Assembly: GCA_903892355.1 (NCBI GenBank)
Contig: CAITIE010000052.1
Coordinates: forward strand, 62,001 to 126,000
Direction: 5' to 3'
Origin: an uncultured Pirellula sp.
Lineage (GTDB): Bacteria; Planctomycetota; Planctomycetia; Pirellulales; Pirellulaceae
Length of the DNA: 64,000 nucleotides
Within the stretch, counting starts at the first letter, position 1. Each line of letters begins with the position of its first letter. Below the pieces are notes generated by a model. It did not search any database. It saw only the letters and a program-made list of their open reading frames with translations, and was not told the DNA's origin. Positions 53,246-60,543 of this stretch are shown here, one piece after another. The position numbers and the translations under genes are program-made.

Positions 53246-53602
53246 GGTACCTTCGAATGTTACGGGGTATGTCTTTGGGAAAGTCCGGATCCAAGTAGCT
53301 CGAAGAATACCAGAATACCTACGTACCCTTCGTGCATCCCCCGACCGGCTCTCCATCATACCTAATCACCAAGCCTCAAGTGCTAGCATTCCGATTTGCC
53401 GTTACATTTTATCTAGGTGGTACAGGGGGGACATCGGGTGGTGAATAAACGCGCAAATGACGTCAGCTTGCTTCCATCGAGCGGGTTCGGCTGGTCGAAG
53501 ATAGGGAGGCGAGAGACACCATTTCCGAAGTGATGCAAGACCGGGGTCGAGCTGGCTTTTGGATCTGTCTCGTACGGAGTCCTGAATGAAGGAGGCCAAC
53601 AT
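53246..53602. other. Divergent intergenic region
   Basis: This 357-bp region separates the S9 peptidase from the divergent membrane-anchored unknown. Nothing but the two leaders was seen; the final 14 bases hold an AAGGAGG motif listed separately. Confidence 0.55.
53589..53595 (+). promoter_or_regulatory. Strong Shine-Dalgarno before a TTG
   Basis: AAGGAGG, a full match to the anti-SD core, lies seven bases before the TTG at 53603. It favours that TTG over the ATG at 53681 as start of the next gene. Confidence 0.55.
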
Positions 53603-56263
53603 TTGGGGCTCTCCAGATCCGGGATTAGAGGTTGGGAGTGGGACGGAGTCTCGCGTCAAACGGCGCATGAGGTGTTCAGGATGGCAAACGGTTCAGCGAG
53701 GAGCGTACGAGGTTGGTTCTATGCCTTGGTGGTCGCTGTCGCTTTGATTTTGCTATTTGTCGCCGGGGAACAGTATTCGCGGATCAAGCGACCGGGGTAC
53801 TTTTTCTCTCCTCGAACCACCACGCTGAGCGTGGTGATGCGTCCTCGCAACACGTTGCGAATCGTGGCCGAGCCTATTCCACTCGAGTTGGAGCCCTCCG
53901 AGCAATTGTTGAATAGATCGAGGTGGGTGGATTACCGAACAGAGGCCCCTACCTCAATCGCACTCGCCGAACCACCAGCCGGGGTGAAGCTAGCAGCACC
54001 CGTATCCGACCAATTCATCGATCCATTTCCTGAGTTCGCCGCACGGCCTCGATTGGCGATGAGCGAGCAGGAATCGCAAGACTCAATTACGGCCAATGCG
54101 GTATCCGCAATTCGGACGCTGAATAGTCCTTCAAACGCGATTGCTCCGAATGCTCTATCCTCGAAGGTCTCAGTCATCGGGAATACGTGGCCCGTCGCAT
54201 TGCAAATGCAATCGGAGCTGAACGATTTCCGCGAAATTCAAATCAATGAATGCACGCTTCCGATCCGGGATGCGTTGCGAGATTGGAACCATCGGATCGG
54301 TGAAGTTTTCGAGTCGCTCCAAACCGTCGCGATCACCGAAGCCCAATCGCTAGTAATGCTCGAGGAATTGAGTTCCCTTTCTGACCAAGGCTTCAAGTGG
54401 GCTTCCGAGTACGTTTCGGACTCTCCCTCATTGGCTAGCGCTTTGAATCGCGTTTCGTATTCGGTAAAGCGTCGAGTTGTCGTATGGACAGCAGTGCATG
54501 AGTGCAAACGGCTCGGTCGTGAACGTTTCGTTGCAATACGATCCTATGACGTGGATTACAACAAGTTGAAGGAACGGCTTGAGACGGTACGACGCGCACT
54601 GATTTCGACGGATGATGTCGAGAACTGGGGGCGTTATTTGATGCTGGATCGCATCGACGATCTCGCGCAGCAACGGATTGAATTAAGGGAAAACCAGGTC
54701 GGTTTGGCCCGCGAGTTCCTAGGTCGGGTTACCGATACGCGCGTCACCGCGGATCAGCGACGGATTTTATCCAGCGCCGAAGTCCATCGATTGGCTGATC
54801 AAGTTCACCCGTTGACCATTGGACCTGTCGACTACAGAAAAATCTTAATCGACATCGAAGCCATCGAGAGCAATCCTGTCCACAGGTGCAGCGCCGACCT
54901 CGCAGATGCCATCCAGTCCTTGCGATTCTCGGAACATTCTGAACAGGCTTCCATTGCAGATGTCATCGGCACTCATTACCGAAACGCCAATATCCGCATG
55001 AGTGTCTCCGAAGCGTTTATCAATCGGATGATGCCACAAGGCCAAGTATCCAATCGCCCTGTGCAGCAACGCATCCTCGGTGCTGACACGCGAGGAGCAA
55101 GCCAAGCCAGCACAAACTTGAAGGTGGATTTCATTCCCGACCCGGCCGCTTGGCACGTCGCACTCAACCTCGACGGTCAAATCGAAAGCAGTACTCGCAG
55201 CAGTCGAAACGGCGCCACGTTTTACAATGCAACCAAGGCGCATGTTCAAGCATCTCGAGATATTCGTATCGATCCCACCTCTCTCCAAATCGATGGGAAG
55301 CCCGCAACTGTTGAGTCTAGCGATTCACTCCGGAAATTCTCTACGAACTGGGATTCCATGCCTGTGCTAGGCGAAATGATCCGATATGTCGCGCACCAAG
55401 AGTTCGTGCAGTCGAGGCCGATTGCAAAGCGATTGACCCAAAAATTGATTGCGAAGCAAACCGATCAAGAGTTTGACAGCCAACTAAAAACGAACATCGA
55501 AGCCGCAAGGTCGCGGTTCGACAAACGGCTATTGGGCCCTTTGCAATCTTTGCAACTGCAACCACTCGTACTCGATATGCAGACCACGGAAAACCGTCTG
55601 GTGGTTCGCTACCGCGTTGCGGGAGCCAATCAGATCTCGGCTTACACGCCAAGACCCGTCGCACCAGGTGACAGTTTGATTTCGTTGCAATTGCACCAAT
55701 CAGCGTTCAACAATTTGATTTCGCAAGCAATCGATACGACGCGTGATTGGACAATTCGAGATCTGGCAGTGCAAATTGCGGATGTTCTTCAGCAGACTCG
55801 TCCAGAACTTCCGGAAGACACACCGAATGATGTCGTGATCCGCTTCATGGAACATAATCCGATGACCGTCGAGTTCGAGGACAACCGAATGTGGTTGACT
55901 CTCAGAATCGCATCGCTGGAGCAGCCAGGAAGGATCCTACTCAAGAATTTTACGATCCGTACCTCGTTCGCTCCATCGATTGATGGTATTCAAGCGGATG
56001 TCGTTCGCGATGGTGTCATCAGCATCGACGGGCACAAGATTGGCGTTCGCGATCGATTGCCCCTTCGAGCGATTTTTACCAAAGTCTTCTCGGGCAGGAC
56101 CTCAATGCCCATGGTGTCGCAGGAACTCGCCAATGACCCTAGAGCAAAAGGACTTGCCGTATCGCAACTCGAAATGCGGGACGGTTGGTTTGCAATCGCA
56201 GTCAGCGAGTCCGAAGCCGCCAGCGTTGCCGCTTTCAAGGCCAGCCAAACTGTAACGCGATAA
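53603..56263 (+). CDS. Membrane-anchored protein of unknown function
   Basis: This 886-aa protein has one N-terminal membrane anchor (FYALVVAVALILLFVAG, about residues 40-56) and a long extracytoplasmic part rich in acidic and helical segments without a domain I recognise. The C-terminal third (from about residue 480) is beta-rich, with repeats such as HVALNLDGQIESSTRSS and a final TVEFEDNRMWLTLRIASLEQPG. The TTG at 53603 is supported by AAGGAGG; an ATG at 53681 would give 860 residues. A tandem 15/16-bp repeat duplicates the stop codon. Confidence 0.7.
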   Translation: MGLSRSGIRGWEWDGVSRQTAHEVFRMANGSARSVRGWFYALVVAVALILLFVAGEQYSRIKRPGYFFSPRTTTLSVVMRPRNTLRIVAEPIPLELEPSEQLLNRSRWVDYRTEAPTSIALAEPPAGVKLAAPVSDQFIDPFPEFAARPRLAMSEQESQDSITANAVSAIRTLNSPSNAIAPNALSSKVSVIGNTWPVALQMQSELNDFREIQINECTLPIRDALRDWNHRIGEVFESLQTVAITEAQSLVMLEELSSLSDQGFKWASEYVSDSPSLASALNRVSYSVKRRVVVWTAVHECKRLGRERFVAIRSYDVDYNKLKERLETVRRALISTDDVENWGRYLMLDRIDDLAQQRIELRENQVGLAREFLGRVTDTRVTADQRRILSSAEVHRLADQVHPLTIGPVDYRKILIDIEAIESNPVHRCSADLADAIQSLRFSEHSEQASIADVIGTHYRNANIRMSVSEAFINRMMPQGQVSNRPVQQRILGADTRGASQASTNLKVDFIPDPAAWHVALNLDGQIESSTRSSRNGATFYNATKAHVQASRDIRIDPTSLQIDGKPATVESSDSLRKFSTNWDSMPVLGEMIRYVAHQEFVQSRPIAKRLTQKLIAKQTDQEFDSQLKTNIEAARSRFDKRLLGPLQSLQLQPLVLDMQTTENRLVVRYRVAGANQISAYTPRPVAPGDSLISLQLHQSAFNNLISQAIDTTRDWTIRDLAVQIADVLQQTRPELPEDTPNDVVIRFMEHNPMTVEFEDNRMWLTLRIASLEQPGRILLKNFTIRTSFAPSIDGIQADVVRDGVISIDGHKIGVRDRLPLRAIFTKVFSGRTSMPMVSQELANDPRAKGLAVSQLEMRDGWFAIAVSESEAASVAAFKASQTVTR

Positions 56264-56287
56264 TACGGGAATGCGATAATCGGGAAT
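56257..56287. repeat. Tandem 16/15-bp duplication carrying a stop codon
   Basis: GCGATAATACGGGAAT (56257) is followed by GCGATAATCGGGAAT (56273) and a partial third copy GCGATGATA at 56288. The first copy contains the TAA stop (56261-56263) of the membrane-anchored unknown. Confidence 0.9.
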
Positions 56288-56345
56288 GCGATGATACAGC
56301 GAAGGAATCGGGGCGATAGCACTTCAAATCTCGCGATGCCTTATG

Positions 56346-57362
56346 TTATTTGCTGGAACCCAATGCCTTCAAGTGCTTGTTGAAAAACTCGATCGATGCG
56401 TTGAGCGCCTTCGGGTCAACGAATGCCATGATGTGGGATTTTCGCGGCAACGTAATGAACTCGTGGGGAACACTTTTGGCTTCAAGCCGTCCTCGCATCC
56501 GTTCCGCAAATTGGATCGGAACCAGTTTGTCTCCGTCCCCATGAAATAACAGGATCGGAGGATCATCGGATGAAACGTGCTGGATCGGGGACGCTTCGAC
56601 GTAAACGTCGGGGATTTCCTGACGCGTCCCCCCGAGAAATCCCGCTAGCACCGAACTCTCCGAGGGGATCAATTCAAGGTCGCAAGGAGCACCGCCGGCA
56701 ACGCAGGCGCGAACACGAGGAAGATCCGGCCTGGGATTTGTAGCTACCAATGCTGCCAAATGCCCTCCGGCGGAATACCCCCAAACACCCAGGCGGGACA
56801 AATCGACACTCAATTCTTCGGCATTGCGATTCATCCAATTCAATGCTTCGAAACAATCATCGATCTGAGCAGGATACTTATGCTTGGGCGCCAATCGATA
56901 GTTGATCACCATGACGACGTAACCATTCGAGGCGATCTTTCGCGCATGTCCAGAATCATTAGCTTTATCCCCGGCAACCCATGCACCTCCATGAATCATA
57001 ATGATTCCCGGATAACTTCCTGAGTCGATCGGCATATAGAGATCGCATCGCTGGTACGGGTCTCCTTGTTCGCAATACGAAACGTTGTACTTTACCTTGA
57101 TCTTCATGGCCCCTTTTTGTGGCGAATCAGACTCGACTAGGGGCTTTTGGGACAACTCCAATGCATCCGACCGCTGCGTTTCAGGAGCTTGTGATGGACC
57201 AACTTCGGATCGTAATTCTTGCGCGGAGAGCGAACGCTCCGTGTAGAAATAACCGCTGAGCAGGCAACCTAGTACCAATGCATTCGCGGACACGCGAAAG
57301 CTGGGAAGACCAAATCGGTTCGCCCCCCCCGCGGACATAGTTCCAACGCAAAACGAATGCAT
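56346..57362 (-). CDS. Exported alpha/beta-hydrolase (acetylesterase-like)
   Basis: This 338-aa protein has a signal-anchor (VSANALVLGCLLSGYF), a linker, and an alpha/beta-hydrolase of the BD-FAE/acetylesterase type: oxyanion motif MIHGGAWVAG, nucleophile GYSAGGHLA, acid GDGDKLVP and His in RKSHIM. Likely substrates are acetylated or feruloylated sugars, in line with the sugar-active genes in this window. The ATG at 57362 has AGGGAG eight bases upstream, lying within the last codons of the MoaB-like gene, which argues for coupled translation. An ATG at 57380 would overlap that gene by 14 bases. Confidence 0.85.
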   Translation of the reverse strand: MHSFCVGTMSAGGANRFGLPSFRVSANALVLGCLLSGYFYTERSLSAQELRSEVGPSQAPETQRSDALELSQKPLVESDSPQKGAMKIKVKYNVSYCEQGDPYQRCDLYMPIDSGSYPGIIMIHGGAWVAGDKANDSGHARKIASNGYVVMVINYRLAPKHKYPAQIDDCFEALNWMNRNAEELSVDLSRLGVWGYSAGGHLAALVATNPRPDLPRVRACVAGGAPCDLELIPSESSVLAGFLGGTRQEIPDVYVEASPIQHVSSDDPPILLFHGDGDKLVPIQFAERMRGRLEAKSVPHEFITLPRKSHIMAFVDPKALNASIEFFNKHLKALGSSK

Positions 57363-57366
57363 GTTT

Positions 57367-57915
57367 TCAACTCCCTGCATGATGAACCAAATGGGCTAAT
57401 TCCGGGAGAATCAGTCGCTCCATAGCCAATCGGACACCTGCGGGAGAGCCAGGCATCGTAATGATGATTTGCTTGCCATGCCGTCCTGCACTGGCGCGAC
57501 TTAGCATGGCCGACGAACCAATCTCCTGGAAGCTCAGCAACCGAAAAAGCTCTCCATAGCCTGGAATCGCTGCATCGTAGAGAGTCTCGATCCCCTCAGT
57601 CGTTTGATCTCGAGCCGACAAGCCGGTTCCCCCTGTGACCAACAATGCGTGTACCCCATCCACGGATAGTAGCTGACGAGCACTCTGCGAAATCAATTCC
57701 CTTTCGTCGCGAACAATCATCCGCTCCTTCACGGAATGCCCTGCAGTCACCAGATACTGCTCAATCAGGCGCCCTCCCTCATCACTCTCCAACGTCCTAG
57801 TGTCGCTGACCGTCAAGATACCCACCATCAAGCACTTTGGCGCGCTGCGTTTGTGCGATTGCGTGCTTTCGGATTCATGTGTTCCGGTCGATTTCGTGCC
57901 CCCGGCTGACAACAT
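57367..57915 (-). CDS. MoaB/MogA-family molybdopterin-binding protein
   Basis: This 182-aa protein has the MoCF-binding fold: GILTVSDTRTLESDEGGRL at the start, ALLVTGGTGLSARDQTTEGI in the centre, and TMPGSPAGVRLAMERLILPEL at the end. MogA adenylylates molybdopterin before metal insertion; MoaB is a close relative of debated role, and the sequence cannot separate the two. No other molybdopterin gene is in the window. The ATG at 57915 is preferred to a GTG at 57969. It overlaps the ribosome binding site of the downstream esterase. Confidence 0.9.
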   Translation of the reverse strand: MLSAGGTKSTGTHESESTQSHKRSAPKCLMVGILTVSDTRTLESDEGGRLIEQYLVTAGHSVKERMIVRDERELISQSARQLLSVDGVHALLVTGGTGLSARDQTTEGIETLYDAAIPGYGELFRLLSFQEIGSSAMLSRASAGRHGKQIIITMPGSPAGVRLAMERLILPELAHLVHHAGS

Positions 57916-58205
57916 CGTTGGTGTTCCAAGTTCGATAAAGGAAAACAGTGCGTCGCTCAAAACGATCACGGTGTGATCAAATCATGGACAGCCCCGACAT
58001 CGTCAAAAGGCCGTGGCTCGCCCGTGATCTCCCTATAGAGTCTATCTGATTGTAGTGATTTTAACGAATGCGAGAAAATCTTTTGGTTTCGGCACACCAC
58101 TTGTTATCTACCTTTTCCTGATGGATTGCACAATGGGCGCACCCATTGCGAGAACAAGTCCTTGAGTGGTCGATGGGAAACATGGGAATCGAGGGGGAGT
58201 AAAGC

Positions 58206-58820
58206 ATGCGAGTCTTATCAACAACGCCAATGGTCTGCCGAGCCGTATTCGGGCGAGCAGTATTCGGGCGAGCAGTAGTCGGGCGAGCAGTATTAGGTAT
58301 TGGGATGCTTTTCGGAGCATGGTCCGGGTTACCTCAGATTGCTGCCGCTGGAAACCCGTGGAGTGCCGCCGTTGGCGAGGCGACTGCGGTCCAGGGGAGG
58401 ACCGAGGATATCCTGGAACGGGTTCATGAAAAATACCCGCGGAGTTTTGTGGCTCAGCCGGCCGCAATGCTCGACAACTCCGCCTGCCGACTTGTTGAAA
58501 TGTTGAAGTCCGGTGCCCACTGTGACCAAGTGCGATTCGGTTTGGAGCAAACCAATCGGCTGTGGAGACACGTCGCCTTCATGATCGAATCCGATTGCCA
58601 TATGCGTACCGATCGAACCATGCGAACCTATATGGAGAGCCTAGATCGCCGAATCGCCAGACTCTTCACCTCAATCCAACATGCGATGAAACGCAACCCT
58701 GGACCAATTCCAATTCCATTCTCTTTCGATGCTCCCCACGCTCCTCCATTTCCGCAGCACGAATTGCCTTACGCCAGGCCTCCATTGCCAAACGCTTGGG
58801 GGGATCGTCGCTCCTACTAG
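58206..58820 (+). CDS. Small exported protein of unknown function
   Basis: This 204-aa protein has a signal peptide built partly from a repeated DNA unit (VFGRAVFGRAVVGRAVLG), then AWSGLPQIAAAG at the likely cleavage site. The mature part has a conserved-looking SACRLVEMLKSGAHCDQVRFGLEQ with two cysteines, a third Cys further on, and a proline-rich tail (HAPPFPQHELPYARPPLP). No family is recognised. It precedes two membrane genes on the same strand after a 335-bp gap. Confidence 0.65.
   Translation: MRVLSTTPMVCRAVFGRAVFGRAVVGRAVLGIGMLFGAWSGLPQIAAAGNPWSAAVGEATAVQGRTEDILERVHEKYPRSFVAQPAAMLDNSACRLVEMLKSGAHCDQVRFGLEQTNRLWRHVAFMIESDCHMRTDRTMRTYMESLDRRIARLFTSIQHAMKRNPGPIPIPFSFDAPHAPPFPQHELPYARPPLPNAWGDRRSY
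58245..58289. repeat. In-frame 15-bp tandem repeat in a signal peptide
   Basis: GTATTCGGGCGAGCA occurs at 58245 and 58260, and GTAGTCGGGCGAGCA at 58275, followed by a partial copy GTATTAG. Each unit adds five residues (VFGRA) to the hydrophobic leader of the small exported protein, so copy number changes leader length but not frame. Confidence 0.95.
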
Positions 58821-59155
58821 CGATCCTATTCAGTGGCATCTACGGAACTGACAATCGCATCGGTGAACAGCCCCGGTTTGTGCGGTTTACCAGATTCCTG
58901 GTGTTCGTAAACCGCGGCTATTACTGCCCCTTTGACGTAAACCGACTCTCCGCCATGAGCGTTACTGGTGCATCCAAAAACCTACATTGAGGCAGTCGCG
59001 ATTTGCTAGCGTTGCCTCTTTGCAAAAAAGCTTCACGCCCCAGGCGTGTAGAAGCCGACACAATCGGAAGATTCGAAAAGATTGTTCGGATCTTCGTAGG
59101 TTACCAAAGCTCCAGCAAGCAGTCCCAGCAAGTCAAGCAGTCCCAGCAAGTATTG
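58821..59155. other. Intergenic region with repeat at its end
   Basis: This 335-bp stretch lies between the small exported protein and the first envelope membrane gene. Apart from the 18-bp duplication at 59116 nothing was recognised. A frame through its latter part is open from 59003 but encodes the repeat, and is treated as leader. Confidence 0.5.
59116..59151. repeat. Tandem 18-bp duplication just before a start codon
   Basis: CAAGCAGTCCCAGCAAGT is present twice (59116 and 59134), ending four bases before the ATG at 59156. It covers the place of a ribosome binding site. Confidence 0.95.
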
Positions 59156-60520
59156 ATGGCAAACATCGCATCACCACAGCCCATACAGGATTCATCGGGA
59201 ATCGATCGAGCGTTTCCGACACCTCCTCGCCAACGGAGTGGGAGTTCGCGGGCGACAGTTCCTGGAATCGCGTTGATCGCCTTTGCATGCTTGTTGTGGT
59301 TGATCAATTGGGTACCGATCCAAGCACCCACCTACGTATTCCTAGGAAACGCGGTGGCGACGCAATCTCGATGGAATCAGTTGGTTTCACTTAGTCGCAC
59401 CCAGGCGATCGATTCCGAAAAAATCCAATGGCTTGATTGCGTCCCGGCAGTCGATTCTCGGCTGGGTTCACCCTCGTCGGAGTTGAAGGTCTTGAAGATA
59501 CGGGTCGGATTGCAAAGGTCTTGTGATGCGCCATTTGTCGAGCGTGAAATCGAACGCTTGACACGCCCGAGTTCGAACCTTGAAGCGACCGTTCCATTAC
59601 GTAAATCACTGCGAGAGCAACGTTGGCGGGTCGAAGTGGTCAATCATCAGATCCAACGATTCCGATTGGATTGCGAACGAGAAGGCATCGCTATGTCCGA
59701 TGCGACGGCTTCAGGCACCTTCCGACTGGCCTCGTTCCCGAAACGAATCGTTGCTAGCAATCCCCGTTCGCAGGAACACGAAACCGCCGATGCCAACCCC
59801 GGATCCGAGCGGCGGCAACTCACGGAAGAAGATCTCTCCACTTGGAATCGACTCACTGAACGCAAGTCGATCCACGAGGGTAACGTCAGACGCTTGGAAG
59901 AGGAGTTGGAGCAAGTTGTCGCGGTATCTTCCGGGCACTTTGCGCTCACGGGAGCTCCCAGAGTTTCCGCCTTGCCAGGAAAGTTCTCGTGGGTGCGTTC
60001 AATGTTCGCGATCTCACTTGCGACTTCGTTGGCCTTTGGACTTACTTTTGGGTCTCCGAGAATCCTTCGTAGGAGTGGACGTTGGCTCTGGAAACTACCA
60101 ACGAATGCGAAATTAGTTTTGCGTCGAGTACAGCATCATTCCGAGGTATCTTACGACGAGTCGGAAATCGCTCAGGCATTGGAGCAGCTTTCGATTGCTT
60201 ATTGGGGGGTGTTGGCCTATCAGTCCCTGGAAAAGGATGCATTGCGTTCCAGCACCCAGACGCCTCAGACCAACACCATTCCCGCACCAGAGATGGAAAA
60301 TGGAAATGAAGCGCAACGACTGGTGATCGAAACTGGCACTCGGATTAATCGATTCAATCGATATTTGCTGTTCACCGCCAAGGGTCCTGCTATCGGCGAT
60401 ATGCTTTTGGTCGCCTGGCTTTGCATCTTTGTGCTTCGCTATGGGGTAGACTCCGTGTGGCGAGAGTTACTTTTCAAGGCCCCTCTTGCGGCATTTTCCA
60501 GTGTGCTTTTTGGGATTTGA
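59156..60520 (+). CDS. Membrane protein of unknown function with a coiled-coil loop
   Basis: This 454-aa protein has a first helix (GIALIAFACLLWLINWVPI), a long extracytoplasmic region (about residues 60-280) that is charged and probably coiled-coil, a second helix (SMFAISLATSLAFGLTFG) and a third near the end (GDMLLVAWLCIFVLRYG). The layout resembles chain-length-determinant (Wzz) membrane proteins, but no defining motif is visible. The start at 59156 follows the repeat and a leader-like beginning MANIASPQP. The next gene starts 23 bases later. Confidence 0.7.
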   Translation: MANIASPQPIQDSSGIDRAFPTPPRQRSGSSRATVPGIALIAFACLLWLINWVPIQAPTYVFLGNAVATQSRWNQLVSLSRTQAIDSEKIQWLDCVPAVDSRLGSPSSELKVLKIRVGLQRSCDAPFVEREIERLTRPSSNLEATVPLRKSLREQRWRVEVVNHQIQRFRLDCEREGIAMSDATASGTFRLASFPKRIVASNPRSQEHETADANPGSERRQLTEEDLSTWNRLTERKSIHEGNVRRLEEELEQVVAVSSGHFALTGAPRVSALPGKFSWVRSMFAISLATSLAFGLTFGSPRILRRSGRWLWKLPTNAKLVLRRVQHHSEVSYDESEIAQALEQLSIAYWGVLAYQSLEKDALRSSTQTPQTNTIPAPEMENGNEAQRLVIETGTRINRFNRYLLFTAKGPAIGDMLLVAWLCIFVLRYGVDSVWRELLFKAPLAAFSSVLFGI

Positions 60521-60543
60521 GATCCGCGGATTCGAGTTTCTCA

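Noticed and set aside
58562-58990. 142-residue open frame
   Set aside because: It overlaps the small exported protein in another frame and has no leader or family resemblance.
60421-60543. Upstream extension of the TPR gene
   Set aside because: It overlaps the preceding membrane gene and has no leader; the ATG at 60544 gives a clean anchor.
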